Both the position numbers and the translations under genes were made by a program. Shown here piece after piece: positions 11,084 to 22,044 of a stretch of 30,454 nucleotides of DNA (within the stretch, counting starts at the first letter, position 1; each line of letters opens with the position of its first letter). The notes under the pieces were generated by a model. The model was not told the DNA's origin and did not search any database. It saw only the letters and a list, made by a program, of their open reading frames with translations. This DNA is from Actinidia chinensis (lineage: Eukaryota > Streptophyta > Magnoliopsida > Ericales > Actinidiaceae). The stretch is taken from positions 1-30,454 of the forward strand of contig VIGQ01001528.1 of NCBI GenBank assembly GCA_009663005.1, given 5' to 3'.

Positions 11084-12410
11084 GTATTCATTATTGTCTC
11101 TTTCATTCTTTTGGGTAAGTACTAAGTAATTTATTTGAAGAATGATACAGACGGAAGATCCCGTGCGGAAACAGGGGAGATTTTAAAAATTTTAATAACC
11201 TCATATAAACAAATTACATCAAAAACACTTTCAAAACAAAATGAAATGGTCTGAAACATAGCATAATCAATCTACCAAAAGTCGAAAAGGTACTTGTCCA
11301 CTCTTCTAGATTAGTTTTCCTAATCTGTTGCAATTACTGTCAATGATGTAATTTCGGCCTCTAGGTATTTTCTACCATTAAAAAGGTCTGAATGATGGAT
11401 CCTCTGATTATGTTTAGTACAATCTATGTTTCAAAGTTTTCTTTCTAAGATGTTAGTTTTCAATGGTGAACGAAATTTTTGAAGTATCAATGCTTACCTG
11501 CAAATGGCATAAATGAAATGTATCCTAACGAGTGATGCAGCAGCATTACACCTGCTTGTTTTATTTTCTAATTCACAATGCATATTTATCCTGTGATTAA
11601 AATTTCCTGGGAGTTTGTCACAGTTATGCTTGTACTTTCATATGAAACGAGATTAGGATACCAAGCAAACTTTAAGGAGGTTGTTTCGAAGCTACTAAAT
11701 GTAAACACAAAAGTATGAGCGTGCCCCACCTCAATTTCATAAGTCTATCTCTCACCCTTCCCTTCTTTAATTTTGATACACGTTTTGTGTGGATCGCATT
11801 CTCCCTTTTCTCTTGAAGATGATGATGGATGTCTGTTGGAAGAATTTTGAAAAAGATACAGAGGCCCCCATTTAGTGTTGCCGTCAATTTATATTTAGAA
11901 GATCTTATGTCCACGTAAAGTTCATCTTGTGCATTCACTAAATTAGCACTTACTTCTTGACTGCAACCTCTTCTCTGCATGTTCTGATCAAAAAGCTCTT
12001 TCAAAAATGGCACTGCCAAGGAAGGCTGCCAAATTACATGTTGACAGTGATCATGATAAACGGAAGTCTGTAGTGGCTTCCAAAACAGTCATATTTGGAA
12101 ATCTCTGCAGCTTGTAGCCTTCCCATGAGTTGTGTTTCTCCTTTTGATCCACTCATCACTGCTTCTAGTTCTCTAATATTCATAGGAAAAGTCTCTTCAA
12201 AGTTTTTTTATCTTCGAAAAATTGGAATAAAGTTCTTTGCCGTCTTCTACCTATGTTTACAGTGGAAACCACACCAAACTTCTGACTGTGCATACAGATG
12301 TCAAATGGTTTAAATCCTGTGTGATTATAAATGACAGGAGACTAAATCCAAATAAATCTATTTGCATATATTCTTATTTATGTTGGTTCCCAGTATTTAA
12401 CTTTTTACAA

Positions 12411-12746
12411 GTGTATTACTATTACCCTTTCTTTGCTGTTTCTGATCCTGGCCAAACTTTATAATGATCTTCGATGAATGTCACAAGCCCCCCCAAGGTT
12501 TGAGGCAGTAATGAGTGTTAGATGTCCCTAGTGAGTTTTCATATTCTTGGGACTTTTTTCACACTATCGCAAAAGTTTCTTCTTTTTATTCTGAAAACTT
12601 GCAAATCAATTATTCACCTACCCTCCCATCAGGAAATAATAATATTTACATTAGTTTTTGTCTTTGTTTAGGGTCATTCAAGTCAAGAATCACTCCGGGA
12701 ACTTCTGTAAGTGCATTTCCAACAGATGTTGACCTACCTACTGATA
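12411..12746 (+). CDS. Sec24 copy B beta-sandwich entry exons
   Basis: 12411-12530 opens with VYYYYPFFAVSDPGQTL and, after frame changes, reads LYNDLR and RFEAVM; a GTGAGT donor follows at 12531. Its acceptor reads ACAA/GTG where ACAG/GTG would be expected. 12672 to about 12746 reads VIQVKNHSGNFCK and, one frame over, FPTDVDLP. These match the Sec24 region after the trunk, where the beta-sandwich is completed. Confidence 0.8.
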
Positions 12747-12851
12747 GTATATCTTCTATTAATGTTTTGTGTTGCAAGACAATGGGGAAAAAATGACGCA
12801 TGCTGAAGGTGAAATTCTGATTCATGTTTCAAGTATAATCTATTGATTGTG

Positions 12852-13104
12852 CTGTGAGATATTACGATCAAATTCGCTCCGCACATGGAAGTTACTTTTT
12901 TGACAATGACGAACCCATCTCCAACCACTAAGCCAACCCATGTGCAACCTGTTCAAACCCATTTATACATGGGTCCTGTGAGAATTATGATCAAAAATTC
13001 GCTCCGCACGTGGAAGAGTTACTTTTTTGGACAAGACGAACCCCATCTCCAACCACGAAGCCAACCCATGTGCAACCTGTTCAAACCCATTTATACATGG
13101 GTCC
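12852..13104 (+). repeat. Tandem duplication, unit about 123 bases
   Basis: Units at 12852-12974 and 12975-13104 share ctgtgaga..ttacgatcaa or ttatgatcaa, ttcgctccgcac, a catctccaaccac stretch and a final section around caacctgttcaaacccattt. Each unit ends in a small inverted repeat, CCCAT-ttatac-ATGGG. It lies in the intron between exons 12672 and 14394 of copy B. No similar repeat was seen elsewhere in the window. Confidence 0.85.
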
Positions 13105-13486
13105 ATACCCTGAACTGAATTTCTACCGCTTGTGATATGGGGCTGGTTGTAAGCAAGGGACATGGCCAGGCTAATGCATGCGGGGCTGGGTTTTACAGCC
13201 ATAGATGTTCATACTGGTCGTTTCCTGGTCTCTTATTTTATTTCACATGGTCAAATAGTTGATGATGTTTTTTTTTATATATAACGAAACAGTTAGAAAA
13301 TATTAGTTACTAGATAAAACATATTTGGTATCTGATTACCTAATGAATACATTAGCTCCTGTTACAGTTAACTCAAGTTTCGATTTTATGATCAGCTTGT
13401 TCTCTACTTTTTAGCTTGTATGATCGAATTTGAGTATGTAATGCTCTATTTTAGAAGGCCGGTATCAGTCATAATTAGTTTGAAAC

Positions 13487-16400
13487 GATGTACTCAATCT
13501 GAGTCTGGTGATAATTTCATCTCAGTTAATCCACCAGCTTCATCACAATGCAGGTCACTGACACTCTTGACCCGTTGCAATTTTGGTTGATCTATTATAT
13601 CATGGCTCCTCTGTCAGTTAAAATTTAATCAAATTTTGCCACCCCTTTATGACGACAGATTGATATAGGGGTTTCTTGGCCTGATAGCAAGCTCAAGTTC
13701 TCTGGGAAGAGTTGTTTGTGCAGTTATTAAGGGTATATGGGTTTGCAAAGAATTCTAGTAAAATTTGAGGCAAACAAAGAAAAAAAAAATTTTTAGGTTG
13801 GTTTAGGGAAATATCCATTTCTTTGCACGTTTTGGGGTTTTCATGTCCTTTAAGTGAGGGGACGTTGTTGTTCTGTATGGTAGAGATTTTGAGGGCGTAC
13901 CGACATATTGTTTTGATATTTTCCATTTCTTGTTTACTTCCATTGTTGGGGTGGACTTCTTGCCTCACTTGTGTATTGTTTTGTCCTTCAATGTTATAAT
14001 TTCTTTATTGCTTGACAAAGGAAGGGCCCCTTTGAGGTGGCTTTTTATTGTCCAGAATTGTAAAAAACTGTCTCTGATTTATCGTTGAATAAAAAGAAAA
14101 AAAAAGAAAGTTGAGAGTTTGGCTTTGTTTGCTATCCTTTTATAGATGACAAAAGGGAAACCATACGTTGTCATGTACATCTATGGTGTGGAGTGTCAAA
14201 TTCTTACTATAACTGATAACATGGGAACTAAACTTCATAGAGCCATAAGTATGAAGAGTTGCCGTTCTTGCTGGTTTACAATCCTTTTCATAAGTTCCCC
14301 CTTGGTGTGTTGTTGTCACTGGATTAAGTTAACTTTAATAGTCATTCACTATGATGGAATAGTTCCTACTCCTCGTAGCTTTCCCCTTTGCAGATTGACT
14401 GTGATAAAACATTAATGTAACTTGAAGCTGATGACAAACTACCATATAGTGCCGAATGCGCTTTTCAGGTCAACTATTACTACTATTTACTCGGAATCCG
14501 TAATTTGGTTTGCATCTTCATTCTGGGCACCTTTTTACTGAACGACTTAATAGTATTCTTTGTTTTTGTATGAGAAATTGCTGCCATTTTAATGCTGGTT
14601 TTGTGTCCACGTGCTCTTCTTTACACTCACAATTTACGGCAGAGAAAAATTCATTTTCTGTGTTATCCCTGCCATGCACAGTGTATGAGTAAGTCTGTTC
14701 CACTCAACTGACTTGACACATCCTTCGCTTGTTTCTTGAAGCAAGGTAGTGTGATTAGACACATCTACTGCACTGGCTTCTTTAGTTTTGTGATAATCTC
14801 CTGTTTGTTAATCATTCCCTGTGATCTTCTTTTTACCTGGATTCACTGTATTTACTTATGTTTTGCGATGTCTCTTCTATGCCAACATTTTTCTTTTCCA
14901 TTATATAAAGGATGCATAAGTCCACTGTAAGGATATAATCCAACAATACTTATATTACCTAAAACCTGTAGCGCAATTGACATTCCTTCAAGTCCACTCT
15001 CACTAGTCCGGAACAAGTGTTGAACCATTGCATCAGCATCTGGCACTCCTACATGAAATTTTGTGCTAGCAGTAATCATCATCTGGCACCTTGTCCTTCA
15101 GAGTCACTTAACTTCTCCTCTATACACCCCTGTATGTTACTTTGATCTTATAATTCCACATATGGATGCATATTGTTACTTATTCACCTTTTCAGACATG
15201 CCTGATGTACTGCTATTAAGGATATGTATGGAAAGTAAACGTTAATTCGAAAATTCACAACAAACTGTACTTTGGCGCATAGTAGGTAATTTGGACTGAG
15301 AGGATAAAGAGAGAAATATATAATAAGCAAGGATAAATTTTTTTCTGATGGGATTCATAAGCTAACAAATGGCATAAAAGGAATTTTGACAGGTAAGTAT
15401 GTGGACTCTTTTTGCTTTGGTAAATGCAAAGCTAACTGGGTAGCTCTGAAGGTGAATTTTCTTAAAGACATTTCAAAAAAAAAAGTCACTGAAAAGGTAG
15501 AGGTGAGCAACCACATATACTTTTGGTGGCTTTGCTGTATTTGTGATACTGGAAAGTGCTGAGCTACGAGGTGCTGTCATGTCACTCTTGGATTTTAATT
15601 AATAGCTATCAGATTCTCAGTGCTGAACATGCAACCTCTCCATTTAGTTTAGAATATACCTGAAACAATTTAGTCCTTAGAGTTTTGGTAGTTTTGCCTC
15701 TGATGCTTAATTAACACGATTGGTAGTTTGCTCTGATGCTTTTGAACTCTTAGTTCATTTTTGCAGTTAATGGGTGCTGTTTGCTTTTTTTTCTTTCTTT
15801 TCTTTTTTGGTGTGTGTGGTGGTCTGTGTGATTTATGGTGGTGGAGGACTATTTGCATGTCCATTTTCCGGGTGATTGCATTTCTAAATTTTCACGGCAT
15901 ATGGTTATAATTACTATGTACAAAATTAACTCTTGGTAAACCTTTTGTTGAGGGGTTGGTTTGATTTTATCTTTTATTTGACTTTCTTCTTATTTAGGTT
16001 AGGTTTGGTTAAAAGTACAGGTTAAACGACTGATGGACGAATAGAGTGACAGTCTTTGGATCAATTATGTTCTTCTCTTTCAACTCCTTCAGTGATCCCA
16101 CTGGGTACCCCCAGATGATGGCATCATTGTATTATATGTTGCGTGTTCGTTTTTATGCTGATCCTAATATTCTTGAGTGTTACTGCCACATTCCAGGTGG
16201 TGGTGGATCTTTATTCCTCAAGCTATCCCGGGCTTGACCCGTGAACATGTATGTGATGATGGAATTTATTTCTCGAGGAATGAAAAGCATTGTTTAATTT
16301 AACATTGGGAAACTCGGGGATCCCAATATCAGCGGGGCAACGTTGGAATTTTCTCGGATGGTGAAATTCCAACTCAGGTCGTTCATTTGTTATGAGTCCA

Positions 16401-17415
16401 CAAATGTCTTTCAAATGTAGAGTAGCATTTCTGCTATATGTCATCTTTTAATTAGGTGTAAGGAAATACATTGTTGTCCTTGTTTGTGATGAAATTGAGA
16501 CCATGAACTGATGACGTGCGTAATATTAGTGATTGCACAAGATGAGTCCAAATAGGATGGACAAGGAGCTTGAATCAATTATTTTTCGAATTTCTTGCTG
16601 CTATATCTTTGAAAGAACCTGTCTAATCTCTCTTAAGTGCTGGGTTTTTCTTTACAAGGAAACCCGGTGATGAATGGGAATTTTATTGAGAAAAACTGAG
16701 AACTGGGATTCAATTTCTTCTGCAATTTAAATAGGGAAATGATTTCTACACTCCAAAAAAATGATATCTACACTCCAAAATAGGAGTTGTAGAAATCAAT
16801 ACCATTATGGTGTTGATTTCTACACTCCTATTTTGGAGTGTATAGCTATCAAAAATGGAGTGTAGAAATAAATTTCCTTTAATATATTATACTTTGTTAT
16901 TAAAATTAAATTTATGGTTGCATCATATTAATTAACATGAGCAAATCCTTCAATTAATTTGTGTCTCATATTTTAATAGTTGCTGGGTGCCTGTGATGTT
17001 ACTTTTCAATTTAAAGATCTTTTCTTTGCACTCAGTTTGACTCTCAGCAGTATGATAATCACTGTCGAAGAAGTAAAATGATGTGTTCAAATGAGATAAG
17101 GCGCCCCAAAGAATGTTCCTACCTCCGGGTTTTATGGGCTGATCTTCACTTGAAAAATTGGTCATTTTGTGACCAGCTAGGTATATGTTTTATTAAAAAC
17201 AATAAAATTGAAGTATATAATTTCCTATTTGTTTCATATTTTGCTCCACCTATCTTTAGTAACATGCATTTCATTTCTTGCCAGCTTTTAAAATTGTGCA
17301 AGAAAGGAGTTCATCAGGTCAGTGTGTTATAGAAATACTTCAGCACAAGTTAGGGCTTAAATAGCAATAATCAATATTCTTTTTCTTATTGTTTACCATT
17401 TGACATGTCACCGAA
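13487..17415 (+). repeat. Segmental duplicate of 1-3780 (Sec24 3' block)
   Basis: The two blocks align through exons and introns alike, from gatgtaattcaatctg (2) and gatgtactcaatctg (13487) to tgacatg..caccgaatt (about 3765-3781 and 17401-17416). Intron similarity shows DNA-level duplication rather than retrocopying. Differences are scattered substitutions, many one- and two-base indels, and the inserted MITE-like element at 16733-16879. Confidence 0.9.
16733..16879. mobile_element. MITE-like foldback element inserted in a Sec24 copy B intron
   Basis: About 147 bases with long terminal inverted repeats: the left end has gatttctacactcca and the right end has its near reverse complement, tggagtgtagaaat. 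The interior is a second strong inverted repeat (ctacactccaaaataggag against ctcctattttggagtgta around 16774-16842), so nearly the whole element folds back. Copy A lacks it at the same site (ctgcaatttaaat next to atattataattt near 3242-3260), which defines both ends. Flanks ttaaat and ttaat suggest a short, imperfect target duplication. It has no coding capacity. The superfamily is not assigned. Confidence 0.85.
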
Positions 17416-18926
17416 TTGATTTATTTTTTCTATGGAAAGTGCTTGTTGAGTGTTACTTCATTTCTTCTGGTACATCTGCATTCCTATAAAACGTGACATT
17501 GCAAATAGAGGCAAACTAGTGATAACATAACAATGAGATTCTGATTTATAATACAGTGTTCTGTTTGTTGATGAATTTTAGGAGTCCCTAAATTACTACA
17601 TACCATCAGAAAACTTTAAGAAAATCCTGTTGAAACTTGCAGAGTACCAGGGGAGTGTGACTCTTTCATTTTTCAATTTGATATAGGTTGAAATCTTCGT
17701 GATTATTTATTGAGACTCACAATGGATACTGTAACTTATCAATGTCTTCAGGTCTGCGTTGATGTATTTATTACTACCCAAATTATGTAGATGGTTGCTT
17801 CAATCTTGTTATTCCAAGAACTACAGGAGGCCAGGTGTTCGTACTGTCTCTTTTCATTCTTTTGGATAAAGTACTAAGGAATTTATTTGAAGAATGAGAC
17901 AGACGGGAAAGATCCTGTGCGAAAAAAGGGGAGGTTAAAATTTTTAATATAACCTCTAACAACCAAAACTATATATACTTGTCAAAACTAAATGAAGTGG
18001 TCAGACACAAGCTAATGAATCACCAAAGTCGAAAAGTTTAATTGTGACTCCTTCTAGGATAGTTTTCCTAATTCTTTTGCAATACTGTCAATGCTGTTAA
18101 TTTATGGCATCTAGGTATTTTTCTACCCATTAAAAGAGTCTGAATTATGGATCTTTGTTTCAAAAATACGGCAATCCTACTCAACCGCTTGCTGAAACTG
18201 CAGTGGCAAGTTGATTATTGTGATCCTATGGATTATGTTGAGACAAATCTAATGTTATCAAAATTTTGTTTCTAAGCTGTTTAGGTTTCAATTGATGAAC
18301 GAATTTTGAAGATCAATGCTCATGCAAATGGTATTCAATTGCAATTATGGCATAACGGTTATTACCGAAGCAAGCATTACGGGTCTTCTGATGGTTTTAT
18401 TTTCTAATTGATAGATATTGTCACATGATTAAAAGGTTGACTAGAGTTTTTCATAAGAAAACTAGATAGCTCCTAAATTGTAAGCATGACCTACTGTAGG
18501 CATGCCCACGGCAAGTTCACAAGTTCTATCTCTCCCCCTTCCCTTCTTTTTAATTTTTATAATACCGTTGTGTGGATGGATCTATTCTCCCTTTTCTCTT
18601 GAAGATGATGTTGTCTGTTTGAAGAAGAAAGAAGAAATTTTGAAAATAAGATACAAAGACCTTCATTAGGTTGCAGAAAATTTATATTAGAAGATCTTTA
18701 TGTCACTTAAAGTGGCCTCACGGGGCATTCTTGAGCCCAAGTTGTGATGGTTAGTAAAAGAAGATGGGGCTTTTAAGTGGTTTGCACAAAACATGCTTGT
18801 GGATCGGCGATGGGATGAATGAACCTCGTATCAAAATAGTTTTAAAAACTAAATAAGCACGTACTTCTTTACTACAACCTTTCCTCTGCATTGTTATGAT
18901 TGAAAAGCTCTTTCAAAAATGGCAAC
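17415..18926 (+). pseudogene. Sec24 fragment (copy C), repeat of the 10655-12012 block
   Basis: Directly after copy B the sequence returns to material homologous to 10655-12012. Two exons are readable: 17582-17650 (KLL, then after frame changes an ending LAEYQ) and 17752-17834 (VCVDVFITTQ, then IPRTTGGQ in another frame). The donor of the first exon reads CAG|GGGAG where copy B has CAG|GTGGAG, so the splice site is damaged or misread. Homology ends near 18926, shortly after ctctttcaaaaatggca. No following VYYYYPF exon was found. This is an isolated trunk-domain fragment and cannot encode a product alone. Confidence 0.82.
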
Positions 18927-19690
18927 ACCGGATCGTGGCACCTACTAGTATAGTGGTGAAAGTGACAAAATTATTTGGAAAGGTGGTTTCAGCAAAGAGT
19001 TGGAAACTTGAAGTAATGTATTCGCCATTTGTTATAATCTATTTGGACTCTTAATAATATTTGAAGGCATTGGGCATTGCTCCTGCTTCACAATGTATCG
19101 TGAATTCTGAAAACAATGTACCTATCTCATTTTAGTCCTAAATCTTAAATAGGAGTAAAGTTCAATGGGTCTTCTTCTACAATTCTTATTTCAGTATATG
19201 CAATTTGTTGCATTGTTGCTTTTTCTGATCAAGAAAATGATGATGGGAATAAAATAATAGGTACACATGGTCCCAGAGACAATTTTCAAACGCGAAAGCC
19301 ATCGATATGGAATGTGGAATATTGATTGGATGGAGATACCACTGAGCCTACTGTTATTAAAGAGGGATTTCATCAATTATCTTGGAGTGAAAGGGAAGTT
19401 AGTTTGCAACGAAAAAAATTTGGTAATTCCAAAATTCTTATTTCGCCATGTAGCCGAGTTATTAGAAGCTATATGGCGGTACACCTGTATTAATTTGTTA
19501 CGTGTCATGAATCATGATTATTTTAGTGATGGACAGGTCTTCTCCTAATGGGACAAGTCTTTCCTCGTGCAAACATCTCAAAGGAGGGGAAAGTTGTGCT
19601 GTAACGGTTGATGGAACTGATGATAACTCCGCATCTCTGAATGAGTTTTACCCCCCTCTCTCTCACTCACTCACTCATATATCTTTTAAT
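18927..19690 (+). pseudogene. Unidentified coding-like segment, first copy (D1)
   Basis: A frame from 19227 reads DQENDDGNK, GTHGPRDNFQTRKPSIW and, after one TGA at about 19326, LDGDTTEPTVIKEGF and SWSEREVSLQRKKFG, staying open to about 19490. A diverged second copy lies at 22045-22650. Shared landmarks are gatcaagaaaatgatgat/aatcaagaaaatgatgat, a ggagatacc block and a gatggaactga block. D1 carries about 70 extra bases around 19530-19600. The composition resembles plant coding sequence, but I recognise no family. It could be a broken gene of unknown function or duplicated non-coding DNA. Confidence 0.45.
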
Positions 19691-21060
19691 TTTCGTGATG
19701 CGTGCAGTGATTTCTGCTTTGTTTGTTTTAGTCTTGCCAGGAAACCTACTGGATTGATAGTGGTGAGTAGTGGCAATAACCAGTGATGCATATTCTACAT
19801 ACTGAAGTACAATGTAAAGTACTCCATTGCCTATCTATAGTTTTAAAAAATATCTGTAGAAGACCAGCTCTTAGTTGAAACTTTGGCGGTTTTGTGTGAA
19901 AATTTGTTTTTAGGATAATCGAGAGAGAAGAAACAATTGCTTTTAACTGGCAGCGTGATGTAGTTTTCTACCAACTAGATAGCGGACGACCAGTGCGGAA
20001 CAAGACATTGAAGATGCCTTGAGCTTCTTTATAAAATAAATGAACGGGTCTGGATTGGAATAGGGTTGGGAATTGTTTCATTATAAATCCTTTCCTGGCG
20101 ACTTGATAACTGTGTTGTAGGTGAGGATGCTACTACGGACCCCCCGTTACAGACTTGGATATCAAACACTGGAGATTCAAAATACTACTATTTTATGAAA
20201 GTCATGGTAAAATCTTCACATTTAATATGCTGTTAGCTGGTAACCACAATGTTTCCATTTGGATCGGCCTATGTACTTGGTTTAGGATATTAGCTAGTCA
20301 AAGTATGGTATATCTAATGACAAAGAGTTCAAGTAAATGGGCTGTTAGAAGGGTTACGTTGGAGCAGCAACTGCTATGATCTTCATATAACTTTTGGTCA
20401 TTGTGTGGTCCTTGTAGTGTTCTGGAGATACTGGTCTCTTAGCTTGATTGATAGGACTCTTGTGAGCGTTGAAAGTTTGACTTCAATCCTAAGGAGCACC
20501 ATAATAGGTATGTCTCACCTTTGATAACTTGAGCCTTGATAAGCATTGGTGCATTGGACTCTCTGAAAACTCAGTATACTTCCCTTTTATCTGATGAAAA
20601 CTCACTTTGCTCATATTCAGAAGCCAGCCATGGGGGCTCCTTTCCTAGTGCTATAATTTTGGGATTAAAAGTTCTTCCCCTTTTACAATTTTCCCATTTG
20701 CTTTTTTTTGTTTTTGGTTGAAAATAAAACTTGGATAGTGAAAGTGGCCTGGATTATGGAAACCTTGACTTGCTTCTAGCTTTGTTGTTTTCTGGAAACC
20801 GCAGGGAATAATAGAGGATGCACTAATGGAAGTGGCCACAGACCGACTACAGATTTGATTAGCATTAAAAAGATAGGCATATTGCTAATTTGAAGAACAT
20901 ATATAGAACAGTCTTGATTAGAGTTTTCATTTCGTTGGCTGGAATTTTTCACAGCGCCACCCCGAGTGAATCCAAATTGAACAGTTGGTTGAATAGCCCC
21001 ATTTCCACGGAATTGGTATTTTTCGACATTGATGAGCAACCCACTCTGTTTTTTGGGTAG
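19691..21060 (+). other. Region with two unrecognised coding-like patches
   Basis: Mostly intron- or spacer-like. Two patches have protein-like composition: 20124 to about 20208, following an acceptor-like TTGTAG, reads DPPLQTWISNTGDSKYYYF; about 20952-21060 reads SATPSESKLNSWLNSP, then FFDIDEQPTLFFG and a stop. Neither was matched to a family. They might belong to the same broken gene as the D1/D2 segments, but nothing in the sequence proves this. Confidence 0.3.
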
Positions 21061-22044
21061 CTTTACATAGGTATGCAACTATTGTTTGATCTTTCTCCAT
21101 CTTCAAAATACCCTGGTACTTACCTTACCGGTTAGTTGGCCAACCCCACTTCGGTTTGTGTATCTATTGGACATTTTTGAAGCATTATCTGTCAGTGGAT
21201 TAGTATGTTTTCAATGCTGAAAATTCTCAGCAGTTACGATCTAGGGAAAAATACATTTAGCAAGCATGTGATTCAATTTGGGGGGATTGATGGATGTTTC
21301 CTACCTCCAATGCAGAGAAGTATGTAAATATGCCGATAGATCACATGTAACCTTGTGGAGGGTCAAAAGTATGCAAATAAATGAAGGCACGCCATTGAAA
21401 AAATGGAGGTTGAATTTGAATCAGAGGGGAATACTTTCCATAGAGAGTTATGATTTTCTTTTCCTCTAGGACGTCTAGATATTTTGTTGCATTGCACCTT
21501 TACAACCTCTGTTTTGCAGGTGTCACAATGCAATACCTGATCTTCACTTTTAAAAAAATATTCTTTGAGTTGGCTGCCTTGAGTGGTCAATGATGTAGAT
21601 TGGACAGATTTTAAAGTGCTTCTACTATAGTGTAGGTCCGTCCGGTTTTAGATTCTGACTATAAATACGTGGCAGCATTTGAGACATTGCTCTAGATTGA
21701 GCAGCCAACTTACTCATTGGGAGGAGGGGAGTTTATGTCTTATGCACGAAACAACAATGCATGAGTATATATAGCCTTTCTTTTCACAGTGCCATGGAAG
21801 AGTTCTATGTTTCTCATGGGGGAATGGCATTAGCCATAAGGTCACGAATTGTTTTCTCATGTGGATAAGTTCTCAAAATGACTTAGGAAGTTCTGATTTG
21901 GTAATTTGGTCTCTTATTAGGATCCTTGACACCCAAGTGTCAATGATGTGTGAAAAATATGCACAGATTTGGTGTTAAGGAATTATTTTTAACTTCTTAT
22001 GTAAAGGAGGACAATTTGGAACCTTTTGAATCAATGCGGAGGCA
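21061..22044. other. Spacer, no gene recognised
   Basis: No exon series or repeat could be supported. An open frame at 21950-22132 overlaps the beginning of the D2 segment and has no recognised motif. Confidence 0.45.

Larger units (their letters stand above)
8205..17317 (+). pseudogene. Sec24-like COPII coat protein, trunk to gelsolin exons (copy B), terminal exon missing
   Basis: Exons in order: about 8205-8265 (IVPDVQDVYTPLP), 8425 to about 8512 (CRQHQELLENIPNMF), 8696-8742 (LAMK, VFQS), 9724-9799 (LPSVGIAALSAREAEGE), 10823-10901 (LLQPAD), 11005-11083 (VCVDVF, SGGQ), about 12411-12530 (VYYYYPF, FEAV), 12672 to about 12746 (IQVKNHSGNFCK, PTDVDLP), 14394-14468 (DCDKTLM, AECAFQ), about 14611-14745, 14972 to about 15150, about 16003-16120 (WINY), 16197-16377, 17048-17128 and 17285-17317 (KLCKKG). 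They run from the trunk domain through beta-sandwich and helical domains into the gelsolin-like domain. The zinc finger and N-terminal region are absent, and so is the final GMLFFSY..HRQIQ exon. Almost every exon is frameshifted. As sequenced this cannot encode Sec24. Missing ends favour a truncated duplicate even if some indels are sequencing errors. Confidence 0.85.

Noticed and set aside
11672..12019. Open frame of 115 residues on the minus strand
   Set aside because: It lies inside a Sec24 intron that is repeated in copy C, where indels break the frame. No family resemblance was seen.
12007..12117. Short frame with an RNP2-like string (SKTVIFGNL)
   Set aside because: Only 36 residues, with no RNP1 and no neighbouring RRM exons. 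Copy C diverges just after its start. A chance or intronic match is more likely.
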